Assembly: GCF_050947875.1 (NCBI RefSeq)
Contig: NC_134573.1
Span: 67,420,315-67,484,314, forward strand
DNA length: 64,000 nucleotides
Reading direction: 5' to 3'
Source: Dermacentor variabilis
Taxonomy: Eukaryota > Arthropoda > Arachnida > Ixodida > Ixodidae
The translations under genes were made by a program, and so were the position numbers. Under the pieces are notes generated by a model. The model saw only the letters and a program-made list of their open reading frames with translations, was not told the DNA's origin and did no database searches. Below, piece by piece: positions 1 through 12,390 of this stretch (the first letter of the stretch is position 1; the number at the start of each line of letters is the position of its first letter).

Positions 1-2390
1 GCCACTGCTATCAGTATCAATGTTCAAGAGAGCACATTCGTGTGTCACTTCTTTCATTGCTTGATTCCTCAGAACAACAAAGCCGTTAAGCAGTTCACCT
101 GTAGCGGTGCTGGAGCCCTTTCCTGCAGCCACCACAGGGGCGAACACTGATCACTACACAAAGGCATGTACACGTTGAGGTGCCCCAGCCGTTTGGGGCG
201 GCATCACGTGCCCGAAGGCGCAAATATTCACTGATACGCACAACTGTGTTGCCGCTCAACAGTCGATGCTACGACGGCACGTCATCAGAGGATGCATGGT
301 CTTACCTTGGCTTTGTCGCCCATTGCTTATTCTACGCTGTCGCCCTAACAGTTCCACAATATTTGACGAAATTAATTTTTCACCGTTTCAAAATCTTGAG
401 GGCATTAGTTTGTGAGAGCTTGGTCGAAAACCAAGGTTTTTTTATTATATGTTCACCGTTGACGTTCAGCGACAGACGCGCAAAGAAACTTCGCTGCACG
501 GAAGCAAGCGCCTTTTGTATCGGCGCCTAAGTCCTACCGGTGACCACCGACCACTGGCACCGAACAGGAGCGCCGCAATAGCCTAACACAGCTATCCGCT
601 TGACAAAAATTATGCAGATCCAAAGCACTTCTTGAAAGCTATGTGAACTGGTTGAAACAAGTCGCAGTTTCGCCCGAAAGGCAGAGCATCGATTGCAATA
701 GCAATTTAGTGGACAGCTATACGAAGTAAGGATATTAGCTTTATCGGCCTTATAAACTTGCAGACATAGGCACGCTAACTAAATTAACAAGCATGGTGCC
801 AGGCGCGCACAACCAAACCCGAACACATCTGGCACAATGGCCGCGGAAACTCGCTGTGAAAACGCCGGCGTGAGGAAACACGGCAGCAGCAGTGAGCGAA
901 GGGACATTCCTGCAGTCTATCGCTTCGACGAACGAAATGTGAGCGTCGAGAACACAGCACGCATAAAACTACAAGCCGCCGACGTATCTAGACTGTCCCC
1001 AACGCAGATCGCTCTCAAGACATGGCCGGGCGAACGCGCGCAGCAACCACATGCGCAGTAGTTGCAGCCGCAGTAGAAGACCGGAGTAGAAGCTAGCTGT
1101 CTCGCATCGTTCGTGCTTCTGGAAGGTATTGACCAGATACCCCAGCATATATGTACAAGATGAGCAATTCTGTGTGTGACGTGGGTATCCACACATCCGC
1201 ACATTTATTTATTTCGTAAGGTGTGAACTAGAGTTTGGAAAGCACAGAACGGAACTTGAGTATGCGTCCACCATCCAAATCAGTCTGTAATTTTGCACGA
1301 TTCTGCTTAGACTAAAGGTATTTTTCCATGCATCATACATCAATGGAAATGCTCACCGCGCGCTGTACTTTCTGGTCCACACCGGCGCTTTTTGTTTGCT
1401 TAAAAAGCGGTCTATTTCTGATATTGGTAGTATGATCTGCCCCATTGTTCTGCTGTTTCACAGTACGATAAAAATTAATCGGAAAATGTGACAAAAGTTT
1501 CAACCGCAGATCTTAGCAACTTTTAACCCACATGCGACGTTCATTGTTTCGTGATCATACAGCACTATAAATCACGCATAACCGCGAGCCAGCATGTGTT
1601 GAGTATGCATGGTGGCTGATTGTACAAGTTTCTGATTGATAATCGGAAGTGTCCTTGCCCCATGTCTTGCCGACCTTTCGCGCAGGGCACTTACTGTTGA
1701 GCATAATTTGTCCACAAATTGTAAGATTCCATGTCAAGTTCTGACGGCCTAAATAAGGAATCATAACAATGTATGCGAACGTTTTTTTTTTCTAATGTGT
1801 CTGTTCGCGAACATTGTTCGAAAAAACACCTAGGAATCGGTGTTTAATAAACTTCATTTTTAAAAACGGGGTCTTCTTTGAGCACAACAGATCTATTAAT
1901 AATTCATGGGATCTGGGGACCACTCACCAATCGCCAACTGAAACAAGTTGCAGCGTGATAGTGCACGTAGAACAAAAAAAAAACGTCAAAGTGAGGCTTC
2001 AAACAAAAAATACGCACAATGTTAGGTTACAGCGATTTAGGGAACCTTAATATTTAGTAATTAGAGCAAAAAGACAAATAAAACCGAGATGCGCCTGTTC
2101 GAACTGCCTGCACCGCATAATGCTACTGGAAGCGTCGGCTTACTCCACAAAAATGTGAGCAGATCGTGGAGATAGTGCAGTCTGAAAAGAAATTATATGG
2201 GAATAACGGCAGACCCACTCTCACGTGTGATGTATGTAAGCGGTAATGCCATTAGACTTCGAGCAATTAGCGACACGTCATAACGCTGAAGACGTTTGAT
2301 TAGAATCGGTCGTGATCATCCTGAACTTCCGTTGCTTCAGCTATACACTGTCTCATGTAGGGAAGCACTATACAAAGGCACTCGCTTGCC
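1..2390. other. No recognisable gene
   Basis: AT-rich to mixed sequence. The open frames on both strands are short (116 codons or fewer), overlap one another and show no domain, splice structure or codon bias that I recognise. No repeat unit was seen. Confidence 0.4.
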
Positions 2391-2394
2391 AAGG

Positions 2395-2790
2395 TCACTC
2401 ACTAGATTGACGGCATGACAACGACTGTATGACGGCTACGCGGTGACCACGATGCAACGACGAAGCAACGATGTCGGTGGAATAATAATGGCCGTATGAT
2501 GAAGACTGCACGACAACATTGGCATGGCGACTGTATAACGACAGCTTCAAGATACAGGCGAGGAGACAATGGGATGAAGACGGGTGTATGGTGACAATAG
2601 CGTGAAGGTGACGGTATGGTGACCGCGGTATACAGCAGCGCTGTGATAGCGACTGACGATGACGCAATGACGATGATGGCATGAGGATAGCGGTAACATC
2701 GCGATTCAAAGACGGCATCATGATTGAAATAGAATGACGACGAAGGAATGACATCGATGGAAAGACAAAGGTGGTATGACCACTATGGTC
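2395..2790. repeat. Degenerate GACG/GATG-rich tandem repeat
   Basis: The stretch consists of loosely repeating words such as GACGGCATGA, GACGACTGTATGACG and GATGGCATGA with no strict period. It reads as an open minus-strand frame of 162 codons rich in Ser, His and Arg only because the repeat lacks stop words in that frame. I see no protein domain in it. It is best treated as decayed simple or satellite sequence. Confidence 0.45.
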
Positions 2791-2883
2791 TGTTTTATTC
2801 CCGCTGCTCCCCGAGAGACCTCGTCTCCCTCTAGTCAAGGGCGCAACCACAGCGCCTTTAGCGATGGAGTCGTGCCACTGCAC

Positions 2884-4225
2884 AGTGCGAAGACGACTTG
2901 AATGATTACATTAAATACGAGGGCTATTCAGAAAGTCTCCACCCCTATATTTATTAGCCAAAATAAGGTACAGACAGGCAATTACAAATATACGTACTAT
3001 TCTACGCACCTTACACTATTTTTCCACGTCTCAAACATTAAAACTACGTCTCAAAGATTACCGCGTCTCAAACATTAAAATAAGGTCCTACAAATATAGA
3101 TAACACTGTCTGAACCTTTTTAATGTCCCCGGCAAAAGTTTCGAATAATCAATTAATGGATGTAACACACTGTATCAAAAGCGAATAATGAAAGGCTAAA
3201 ATATGATTGCTTAATCGGTAATGCAATGAAAAGCAATCAACCATCCCTATATACCACCTCACACTTCTCAAAGCAAGATTTCTTTCCCCATACGTGGGCT
3301 GCGTTTCCCTGTGGATTTCGACGGGCTTTCGTCACTTGCTCCATAAAAACGTATCCCACTTCGTTACTCGTACGCCGTGGACGTGCGAAATGCATTACAC
3401 CCATTTTCAACAATTGACAACAGCGCCCTACCGTTGAGCTACTGACCTATAAGGCAAGGCAGGTTCGAGAAAGGTCCGCCACTGGGAATGGATATGTTGA
3501 CTTCGCATTTACAGCGAATAATGAGAGAAAAATTGCGCAACAGACTTTCTGATTCGCACTCGTACATGGAGTAAAGTTGTAACATGAGATACAAGAGGTG
3601 AGGAAGGACGATTGCGGGCAGAGGGCTTTCGATGAAATCAGGCTTGAAGCGGCAAGTGTACAGGACAGTGTCCCGACCCTTGACAGAGTTTGTCAACCAC
3701 ATCTCGATGCAACCTATAGACAACAAGGGGCCATGTGTACGGCGGATGAAGGAAACGACGAGGGGAGTCTGCCTGGAGAAAAACGTAGGTAAGGTCGCGA
3801 AAGTTGCAGAATATGAAGGGTGTTCAATATTGACGAGTTATAGTCAGTGTTGCACGAATGAGGCAGAACAAATCGGTCAAGCATATATACTACATGTATT
3901 GCTGATGGCCAGACGCGATCTTGCGTGTAGGGAAGAAAAATTCTGCATGTCTGCTCAGAGACAACACGAGAGGGGCAGGTGAGCAGGATGTATCTGCAGT
4001 AATAGCTGTCCAAAGCCCCAGAAGGTCATGACGGTTACTGTAGCGACCCATTCATCCCGAACTTCTTGAGCTATGAAGGAATTCTCCAGTGAGCGGTGAA
4101 ACCACTTAAACAGGCCGTCGCTTTTCAGATGGTTGGCCGTGGCCTTGAACTGGCAGATATCTAGGGCTCTATCCTGGATATCCTGTCATGTTCTTCAAGG
4201 TGTGACGTTGTCGCAACGCGTACAA
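2884..4225. other. No gene; possible transposon end at 2918-2940
   Basis: The segment at 2918-2940 (CGAGGGCTATTCAGAAAG and following) resembles terminal repeats of cut-and-paste DNA transposons. I could not find its inverted partner nearby, nor any transposase. The rest holds only short overlapping open frames without domains. Confidence 0.25.
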
Positions 4226-4228
4226 AAA

Positions 4229-4274
4229 TTTGGAGGATGCTTAAGCTTTGCCTTAAAGAGTGGAACGCGACAGC
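4229..4274 (+). repeat. Dispersed repeat, copy 1
   Basis: About 45 bases (TTGGAGGATGCTTAAGC and following) match a second copy at 4969-5014 with only a few differences. The shared block ends in GTGGAACGCGACAGC. The two copies mark a dispersed repeat family; I cannot assign a class. Confidence 0.55.
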
Positions 4275-4699
4275 ACTCAAACATCCCTGAATGCACGCTT
4301 CCCGGCTACTGCAGCTTTTGTAACCGTAGTGTTTACCTGGAAACGCTAGCGGCGAATGTTATGATTTGTGTATGCACGAAACTTAAGAGAGGGGCCACCT
4401 TGGGTTCCTGCAAGAGTGACAGCTGCTGAAAGCGACCATATCACCGACGTCACTCCGCCAGATTTTTTTTCGTGTAACAGAATTATGTTTTCCAGTGTAT
4501 TGAAAGTACAGACCGACGCTGTCGATCATGTCTGTAGGTTGCGTGTAAGTCTTAGTCCACAATTTTTCTACATACGTTACGTTGAGAAATTCAATTAGGT
4601 CAATAACTTCCTTGCACCACATGGAAGGCCTGCGTGCTTGCCTGTGCGTGCTTCGAAATTATCTTTACCGAGACGACGTCGGACGCACGACGCAATACG

Positions 4700-4760
4700 G
4701 TGGACGCCGGCGCGAGATTTTCTGCGACACGGGGCCCTTCACGCTATCGCGTTGAAAAGG
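4700..4760 (+). repeat. SINE body fragment
   Basis: The run GGACGCCGG...TTTTCTGCGACACGG...ACGCTATCGCGTTGAAA matches the 3' body of the SINE at 5253-5463. It has no tRNA-like head, so it is a truncated or rearranged copy. Confidence 0.5.
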
Positions 4761-4968
4761 CGCATATGGTCCCGTTTCACTTCAGTAACGCGACACAGAC
4801 TTGACTTCCTGCCTAAGAAATCAAGCAAAAATAAAGAAGGTATACACGCGGCTAACTTTCTGTAGCTATAAAGGGAAAGCTACGGAGGCAAAGCGATCAT
4901 AGGCGAACGTGCTTCTGAAATGAGCCTCGCGTTTTCATCCACGTTAGTTTAGGCTGGGGAAGAAAAAA

Positions 4969-5014
4969 ATTGGAGGACGCTTAAGCTTCGCCTTCAAGAG
5001 TGGAACGCGACAGC
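4969..5014 (+). repeat. Dispersed repeat, copy 2
   Basis: Second copy of the block at 4229-4274, followed by a GC-rich tail (to about 5150) that copy 1 lacks. Confidence 0.55.
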
Positions 5015-5252
5015 GTTCCCGTCGACCCGCCAAGCGGTGTAAGACAATGGGCTACAGCGCAGCGACTACGCGCCCCGCATCGGACGCGGTGAGCGTCGAG
5101 CAACGCAGCGTTCGGCGCGACAACGAAATGTACGCCTGAGCAAGCGACGCACGCCTGAGCCTTAGAAACAGCTCGTATCTAAGGCAACACCGCGTTCACT
5201 AGAGGCGCTTTTGTACCGCTTTGAAGCATCGAAACAAAGAAAAAAAAAAAAA

Positions 5253-5463
5253 CTCGTGGCTCAGTGGTAACGTCTCCGTCTCACACTCCGGAGACCCTGG
5301 TTCGATTCCCAGCCAGCCCATCTTGGAAGTTGCTTTTTATTTATGAAGTGCCTGCCGTGATTTATCGCTCATGGCCAACGCCGCGGACGCCGACACCGAC
5401 ACCGACGCCGACGACACCGGCTTTTCTGCGACACGAGCTCCTTAACGCTATCGCGTTAAAAAC
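5253..5463 (+). mobile_element. tRNA-derived SINE (Ruka-like)
   Basis: A tRNA-like head begins after an A-run. Box A is GTGGCTCAGTGG and box B is GGTTCGATTCC, with paired D and T-psi-C arms. The anticodon stem can form, but its loop is about 10 nt, so this is not a functional tRNA. The body continues through a GACGCCGACACC triplet-like stretch to ACGCTATCGCGTTAAAA. A truncated relative of the body lies at 4700-4760. tRNA-derived SINEs named Ruka are described in ixodid ticks; assignment to that family is by resemblance only. Confidence 0.7.
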
Positions 5464-5717
5464 AAACACCTTGTTAGCAAACAGTTAACTAAGAGAGAAC
5501 ACACCGCTTAGTGTAAAGGCTTACTTAATTTGCGACTTTTCCCTTTTGTGTCTGGGGAAACACGATAGCGTCGCACGTGAGAGCTGCGTCGATTCAGCGT
5601 CTGTTCCTACAACCAAAATCACTGTCAAACGCTACCGGGCTGCTTGTCGCGGTAACACGTCTGCAGCAGTCAGGCGCCCAAAGTTTTTTTTTCTTAGTCA
5701 CATAAAGCTGTCCGCGA

Positions 5718-6275
5718 GTATAGGGTCCTCAATATTTCACGGCGCATGCTCAAAAAAATGTTTTGCGCTCACCTCTACGCTCATTGTGCTCATATTTTGC
5801 AGAATGATCGCATTTTCGCGTCGACTTCGTTTACTGTAATATTTGGCACAATTATATGCCAGTCTTTTTTTTTAAGAAAAAGGTGCCAATTTGATGGCGC
5901 TTATGGGGATGCGAGCGGCTACCGCGACGGCGCAAGCGCAAACGAGGGTCGCCGCCTGCCGTCAGCTGCAGAAAGAAGCGTTTAAGGGAGGGCAGTAACA
6001 CGTGGCAGCCCGTCCAGAAACACTGCTTTCTGTAGCTGACGGCAGGCGGCGATACACGTTTATGCTTGCGCCATCGCCGCAGCAGCTCGCATCCGCATAA
6101 GCACCATTACATTTGCAATTTTTTCTTAAAAACCAGGCAATTAACTGTGCAAAGTGTTATACTAAAATAAGTAGGCACAAAAATGCGATCGTTCTGCAAA
6201 ATTTGAGCATGAAGAGCATAGCGGTGAGCGCAAAACCTTTTTTCGAACACGCGCAGAGAAATATTCAGGACCCTG
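5718..6275. mobile_element. Fold-back element, arms about 260 bp
   Basis: The sequence from about 5718 to 5985 reappears in reverse complement from about 6275 to 6020. Landmarks include AGGGTCCTCAATATTTC in the left arm against AGGGTCCTGAATATTTC on the complementary strand of the right arm. Others are GTTTTGCGCTCACC, TTTTGCAGAA.GATCGCATTTT and CGCCGCCTGCCGTCAGCT. The spacer is only about 30 bp. The arms are diverged (roughly 75-85% by eye), so this is an old non-autonomous fold-back element. No coding capacity and no clear target duplication were seen. Confidence 0.7.
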
Positions 6276-7420
6276 TATGGCTCAAAGCGCAGGATTGTTC
6301 CGTCAAGCGCATCTCTCGCTTCCGTCGTTTGCTGCATGCAAGGCGTCTTCTGCTTTACTGGCCAGGATGCGCATCTCCGCGATAACAGAATAACTCGTTG
6401 TATGTCAGATCTCGCTAGGAGAGTCGGCAGGCTGAGACGGGCCGCGTAGCGAAAGCACGAAAACGTCAGGAACGGGCGCCGATGTTGCAACACCTGCGAC
6501 GGCGGGACATTGCCCGGCAACTTCCAAGATTTTGCATTTTGTCAGCAGGCACAGCCAAAGCCGCGAGAGAAATATCTGATGCCGTGTCCACTTCAAGCAC
6601 TTCCGGAGGTATACCAAAGACATGGGCGGGACCGAACCCTCGTCACATGTATTCAGACAATTTTCTCTGAAGGTATATTCACACCCACCACACGCGGACA
6701 TCTTAGCAGTGCCGCTAGATGGCACAACATGTACAAAGCAGCAGGGCGTGATAAAAACCAGGCTGCACACAAGCCTTGTACACGACGCGTCTTCGCAGAG
6801 GTAACCTATGGTGTGTTGCTACATCCATTTAATTGTAATCCCTTCAATGCTTATATCCACCCTGCAATCAGTTCTGCATATTTTTTTATATATTACTATA
6901 TTTTTTCTTTGTGAAAACTCCCGACTAACCAGCCGCGTGTTACTCTAGTTTTTATGTGTCGGTGCGAGTTCAACAAGTATTGCCTTTACACTCCTAACCT
7001 CGACAAAAGACAGGCATGGTAGCAAGGCTCTTTCCTCTTAATTATTTTCCGAGTTGTGAAAAAAATAAATAAAGCTCAATAAATAAACATAAATAAAACT
7101 CAATAAAGGGGTGTGCTTTTGCGAAGTAAATCGATAGATCAGCTGCCACAAACAATCTGATCTGCCGCGTCTTGTAGAACAACAGTGATGCAGCCGTCAG
7201 CAGACACTAACAAGCCACCTTTGCATTGTAACAGCAGTGCAAAAGAAGGCTTGATCACTATCTGGCATATTTTACAGTCAAGCTGTATATGCCTAGCCAA
7301 TTCGTCCGTCCGTTTGTCGCCTGTACGCCAAGAACTGCGACGCAACGCCAAGGGCATGCGCTAAATGAAAAGGAGAAAGAGAGGCGTGGGATAAGCTGCG
7401 CCAGTAGTGACGTCGTTGGT
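6276..7420. other. No recognisable gene
   Basis: Overlapping short open frames on both strands; none shows a domain. AT-rich between about 6830 and 7110, with A/T-rich runs such as AATAAATAAAG. Confidence 0.35.
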
Positions 7421-7424
7421 CTCC

Positions 7425-7760
7425 GTTGGAGCTGAGCGCGCGCGCCGCAGTTTCTCCGGCTCCGAAATGGGTAGGTCATGCGTCATACATTCTCCTTAGG
7501 AGCCGGCAGCTTTCGATCAGCAACGCCGCGAGCAGAACCGGGGAGGAGCTCATCTACGCCGTGCCGATGCTGCAGCCCAGGAACAAGAACAATCTCATGC
7601 AGCCGAGCGCAAACAGCGACTGCGTACCGAAGATCCGGCAGCCTATCAAGCCGTCGTTTAATTAACGGCCAGGTTTAACCCAGTGATAAACACGGGAGAC
7701 GCACGTTTCCGCTTCGCTGGTTAATCATCTGCACGGAAAGCTTAAGCGGTGATTTTTTTT
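7425..7760 (+). repeat. Possible dispersed repeat with Arg/Glu/Ala-rich frame
   Basis: One plus-strand frame between about 7500 and 7663 reads as a charged Arg/Glu/Gln/Ala-rich segment (…EQNRGGAHLRRADAAA…) without an initiating Met. A conserved-looking tail follows (CCAGTGATAAACACGGGAGACG). I recognise this combination as recurrent in tick sequence from memory only, so the call is weak. It could be a fragment of a decayed host gene. Confidence 0.25.
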
Positions 7761-7888
7761 TTCGATATTCAACGGGGAAGGGGAAGAGTGTGGGCATTTT
7801 TACGATTTATTGTGACCCACCTTAAGAGAGCAATGGCGCCCTGTGTAGCAGACTAATTGCGAAACGTTAATAAACCACGGCAGCTCAC

Positions 7889-8152
7889 CGTACAGGACCC
7901 TGGTGTCATGCGGTCTTCCAGAATCGTATTCAGGGGCTTTAAGGATTCTTGCGGGGTCATCTGCGTGGCGGTGCCACCCGTCTTCCGCGGAGAAGGTGGC
8001 ATGTCGTTGCTTAAGTGACCAGTCTTGGCTACCTGCGGTTTCCCAGTAACGGTGGACGCGCCTGGCGAAGCTGACGCCTGTTCAGGCGACACCGTCGCAG
8101 GAGAGTCATGGGTCAGCTCCAGCTGGCCAAGCTGGGACTTGGCCTCCAGCGG
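7889..8152 (-). CDS. Candidate internal coding exon, Ser/Pro/Thr-rich
   Basis: Read on the minus strand, an acceptor (…TTTGACGCAG) precedes an open 264-nt segment. The segment ends at a donor (TACG followed by GTGAGC). It contributes 88 codons in phase 0. Its start joins in phase to the donor of the upstream exon at 9103-8705. The product (starting PLEAKSQLGQLELTHDSP) is rich in Ser, Pro, Thr and Gly, looks disordered and has no recognisable domain. The following exon was not found in the window. The splice signals and preserved phase support a real gene or recent gene copy. The function is unknown, and a pseudogenised duplicate remains possible. Confidence 0.45.
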
Positions 8153-8704
8153 CTGCGTCAAAGATCAGTGGTTTTAGTGCGAAAGGTGGCCACAGGCGCC
8201 TAAGACACCAGCTTTACAGGGGATGACTTAAAGAAAACTGTTCTACATGCTTGTTGCTAGATTATGCTCTTCTTTACGCGTCATGCAATGATTGAACATC
8301 ACGCAACAGATTCCTAATTTCGGGCAGAAGTCTCTTTATAGACTTATTTCTATGTCCTCATCTAATTTACTGTAGCGCCACGGAGATATAGAACGCGCTC
8401 GGGACAAGATATAGCACTGCTTATTTCGTTCTTTTTCGTCAACATGGTGCTTTGCTGTTGTCATAGAAGGTGTAATGGAAGACTGCGGTGCGTTATCTGG
8501 CTCAGACAAGATTATTTTCTCCCGAAGCAAGGCCGAGATAAGTGGATGCATGTAATCAGCTTTGGCGAATACTGCATAAGTCATATTGGCGAGATTAATC
8601 ACGACTTTGCCGTAAAGCAACGTTAAATACTGTCGACAATTTTATCCGAAGAATTTAGGGGGTCAATTGAAAAGCGCAGAAAATAATGAAAGTATCTGCT
8701 TTAC

Positions 8705-9103
8705 CTCTTGTGGAGTGGAATCAACCGGCCGCGGATGAAGTAACGACGGTGGCTGGGCGCTTGCCGATTTGTTGTCGAGCGCCACGGTTGTTGGCGGGTT
8801 TATTTCTCGTGTGGGTGACTGTTCTGTTGACGAGGCTCTGCCCTTTTGTGATGATGGGTTGTGATCCGCGGCAGCTGGTGGGCTGACGTCGCTGCGACGC
8901 CGCCGGCGCGGCTTCTCGTCACCGTGCTTGCGCGACCTCCCCAGTGACGTCCGAGTCGAAGAGGCGACCAGAGTCGTGGGACTAGGAGGCGACACATTGG
9001 TTGAAGAATGTCTGGGTGCCGTTCTGTGACGTTGAGCGACCGGCGTGCCGATGGCGACGTCCTGTATGCTGCGCTTGGATGGTTTTTTCTCAGGCTGGGA
9101 CAT
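8705..9103 (-). CDS. Candidate first coding exon, basic Ser/Pro-rich N-terminus
   Basis: On the minus strand an ATG at 9103 opens 133 codons that end exactly at a GTAAAG donor (after CACAAGAG). The protein begins MSQPEKKPSKRSIQ. It is dominated by Ser, Pro, Thr and basic residues, with a five-Arg run near the middle (PRRRRRSD) that could act as a nuclear or cytoplasmic basic patch. There is no signal peptide, membrane segment or catalytic motif. It continues in phase into the exon at 8152-7889, giving 221 codons of low-complexity, probably disordered sequence. An upstream frame also reads through the ATG, so the true start is uncertain. I do not recognise the family. This pair is the best host-gene candidate in the window. 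Confidence 0.45.
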
Positions 9104-9310
9104 CGTAGGCTGTATCGGGAGGTTCTCGTCTACTACGGTGAAGCAGTAGAGGATGACGCCGCCTACAGAGAACCCGCACCTCTTCTTCTTTAGCACGTAC
9201 CCGTGACACGTGCTTACGGGTGCCACGCGCTGTCCTCGCAGAAGAAGGACAAAGATGCCAGGAACACTGCAGCTTCTCGGCCAGTCCCATGTAGTGGGAC
9301 AGGGCCTTCA

Positions 9311-11510
9311 TCTAAGGAGCAATCGAGAAAGTTATCGACTTCTTTCTTTTATTTAAGTTAATAATTGTGTATTATTAATGATAATATTGCTTCCATTGTC
9401 GCGTGTGGTATAAAAGGTAAAGACAGGGATAAGGTGTACCAAAAAGCCTGGAAAACTTTTCGATAAGAGGACCTATCTTCGTAAAAGTCGGTCTTGTCAT
9501 CGTCGGCACGATAGTTTAACAGGTCAGTAGGGTGACGCCTTGTGCGGCCGTTGTCAGCGGCAGCTGGCGGGCTGTAAAGGAAGAGCGTGAAAAAAATAAG
9601 CGCTGTCGCATGACTCCACTAGACGTAGTTTCTAAGACGAGGGGACAAGAACGGAAGACGGGGAAGGCGGCAGGAAAGCAAGGACAGGAAGGTATTCAGG
9701 GAGCGAGAATTTCGCAAGACATGAGCGCACTGAAGAGATACCGTACGTGTTGCAGACGACGAGCCTTTGTTGTTTTTGAAGAGCTGGTCAGTGCGCGTGT
9801 AAGAATTCATGTCTTTCGTTACTCATAATATGCATCCATATAAAAGCACCCCTACCGTTCGGTACCGCAAAATAAACTACTTTCTTGTGTTAGAGCATGT
9901 ATTTCAATCACTGTTGTTGTGCCGTTACAGTATTCTCATGAGATTACGGTGTAACATTTTTCTCACTTCTGGAATATTATTTTTATACCACATCCGTTTC
10001 TTTAATGCCAGACAGCTTATTGGGCGAAACGGAACATGTATCGGGCTGCGTGTCGCGTCGACGTTGTGCGATCTATTTCTGTCGGCTATTGACCGTGACT
10101 TGAAAGATGCTATGCACACAAGGATTCTTCAAATATTTCGGTGTGTTGATTTTCTTGTGATTTTAGTTCTGAGCCCCCCACATATAAAGACACTAGAATT
10201 TGTTTTATCTGTTTTTTGAGAGTGTGGTTAGAGCCCGGATTTTAGGTTCGAACCACCTACCCAAAATGAACTGCAGCTCTCAGATGATAACTTTTTTACA
10301 ACAGTCAGACGTGCTGGTCGTGCCCGAGGAAAGCTTCTTTTCTTTTGACACTGCACAGTTGAAAAGAGCCAAGGGAGGCATAGCAACAATGCGCTCCAAA
10401 TCCTCACTGCACAAGCCGTGTGAGCACATCTTGGATGAGAGTTCTGGGCCACAGCTTTCGTGACCGTAGTTGGCTGGCATCCCTTGCTCGGTGGTCACCA
10501 ATCATTCCAAGAGAAGATGAAGAGATCACATGCAAAGGCCGAATTGCGACAGAGCAAAAGAAAGTCAGATGAAGTACCGTACTTCCACGAGGTCACCCGC
10601 AATTTAAAACAAAAACGAAGTGGCGAGTACTTACCATGTACCTGCGGGCGGTATTATCTGCGCCTAATGTGTTGTGCAGGATGTGCACTAGTATTTCTGA
10701 GCAAAAGAAGAAGCGACCACGGGAGAAAAGGTACGCCAAGCCCTTTCTGACCTGCGCTGTTGGTGCGGTATACGAAATTCCCCTGAGTTGCGGCATGGTC
10801 TACATCGATGAAAATGGCCGATGTAATAATGACCGCTTACGCAAATATGATGCTTCTATAAAGAGTTGATCAGGCTCAGATGTGCCCATCCACTGTGTCT
10901 CATGCACGTGTTCACCGTGGTTAGCGGACACTAGATTACTTCGCAAAACCGCGACCAAGTTGTCCGACAATTGATAGAGGCGTTTCATTCAAGAAAGGTG
11001 GTGTGGAATGCGTTAGCGTTCATTTGTTGTTACTTTTACTGCAAAGCTGTTTACGGGTACGGTTGCGTGAATTTTTCGTGTCCGACCGTCAAGAATTCTG
11101 CGCGAGCAAAAACAGTCAGCATCAACAATGGCTCGTACCACTGTTCGCGCCTTCGTCATCTTCCATAGCCGGCCCCGTTGTCGCTCATCATGCCAGCTTA
11201 CAAATCGCTGTGCCCGTAAATACAGTTTCCTGCTCCTGCATGCACTGCATGCTCTACGTGCACGCAGGTGCAGCCTATGCATTAATGTGCACTCAGTTTG
11301 TAGTAGGTCTGAGAAAACGACTGTGTATGTCCCCACTTTATTTTGTTTAATGCTGTCTTTAAGAGTGTCAGTGTGTCGTCGAGTGCAATACCGTACGACT
11401 ACATATGTCATCATTCTCTTTCTCAAACTCTATTGCGTTGCATGTTTGCCGCTTGCGCTACCTGTACTTGCGGTCGCAATGTTCACTTATTGTAGCCCTC
11501 CCTTTATTTA
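9311..11510. other. No recognisable gene
   Basis: Contains overlapping open frames of up to 137 codons on both strands. None has a recognisable domain or convincing splice structure. The 10200-10900 segment could belong to the decayed hAT element that becomes recognisable at 11512, but I saw no BED finger or terminal inverted repeat to support this. Confidence 0.35.
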
Positions 11511-11511
11511 G

Positions 11512-12390
11512 GACCAAAATGCTGAGGAAGTCGTACAAAAATGCGGCGCTATCGTTGCATCTATACGCAAGAGCACTGCCGACACGGAAGAAGCGTTGAA
11601 TGTGACAAGTCTGCATTTGGAATCTCGCCACGCGATGAGGTGGAATTCACAGCTGCGAGTGACAAGAAAGCTCGTTACCATTTTTGGAGTCAGCCAGCCT
11701 GACGGAAACTCTGCACGCGTGCAAGAAATTTAAACTGTCTAAACATGAACTGAGGCTGGCGACAGACTTGATTGATTTTGTCTCCTTTGCAGAGGAAGCC
11801 ACGGAGTTGCTGCAGAAAAGGCACGAGACAGCCGGGCTTTTGCTTCCCGCGTTGCGAAATATCGAAGCTTCCCTTGTGGATACCTGAAGCAAAGGCACAC
11901 TTCTTTGAAAAGAGGCGGCTAAAGGTCTACAACGTAGCCTCTAGAAGCAGTTCGCAAGCACGTGGACTGACTTTTTTGTGTTCAGCTGCAACAGCCGAGC
12001 AGATGCATTCTGCTGTGTTAGGTCAGGACAGCGCCAACACCGTCGCAAATGCAGACTCTGAAGCAGGGGCAAGCAGACCGATGTTTAGAAACATCAGTCA
12101 GAATGAAAATGCCTACCAAGACAGTATGTCTGGATTCATTGCAGGGGAAATTTCTGTTTATCTAAAGGAGGAAATTGCGCAGACACGGTAATGCCCGTGA
12201 CCTATTGGAAAGCGGACCCTAACTGCTTTTCCTTGCTTTCTCGCCCCGCAAGGGCGAGAAAAAACGAATGCGACGTCAGCTGACGTGGAACGCGTGTTTT
12301 CTACGGCATCCCTGATAATAACAGCGAAGCGACATCGGCTGTCAAGCACCTCTTTCGAGCAGCTCATGTTTGGGAAGCGCAACACATAGT
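11512..12390 (+). pseudogene. Decayed hAT-family transposase
   Basis: Conceptual translation in shifting frames gives three hAT-like blocks. The first (about 11512-11680) contains RKSTADTEEALNVTS and ends in HAMRWNSQL, like the hAT TRWNS motif. The second (about 11740-11880) contains FVSFAEEATELLQ followed by LLLPALRNIEASL. The third (about 12265-12390) reads TSADVERVFSTASLI and RHRLS, matching the hAT C-terminal dimerisation region (S/A-ERVFS…). The blocks are in the order known for hAT transposases, but frameshifts and stops separate them. I found neither the catalytic Asp region nor the terminal inverted repeats. It is a dead copy. Confidence 0.65.

Noticed and set aside
2395..2883. 162-codon Ser/His-rich protein
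   Set aside because: The frame follows a degenerate GACG/GATG repeat and has no domain.
5253..5323. Functional tRNA gene
   Set aside because: A and B boxes are good, but the anticodon loop is about 10 nt and a SINE body follows directly.
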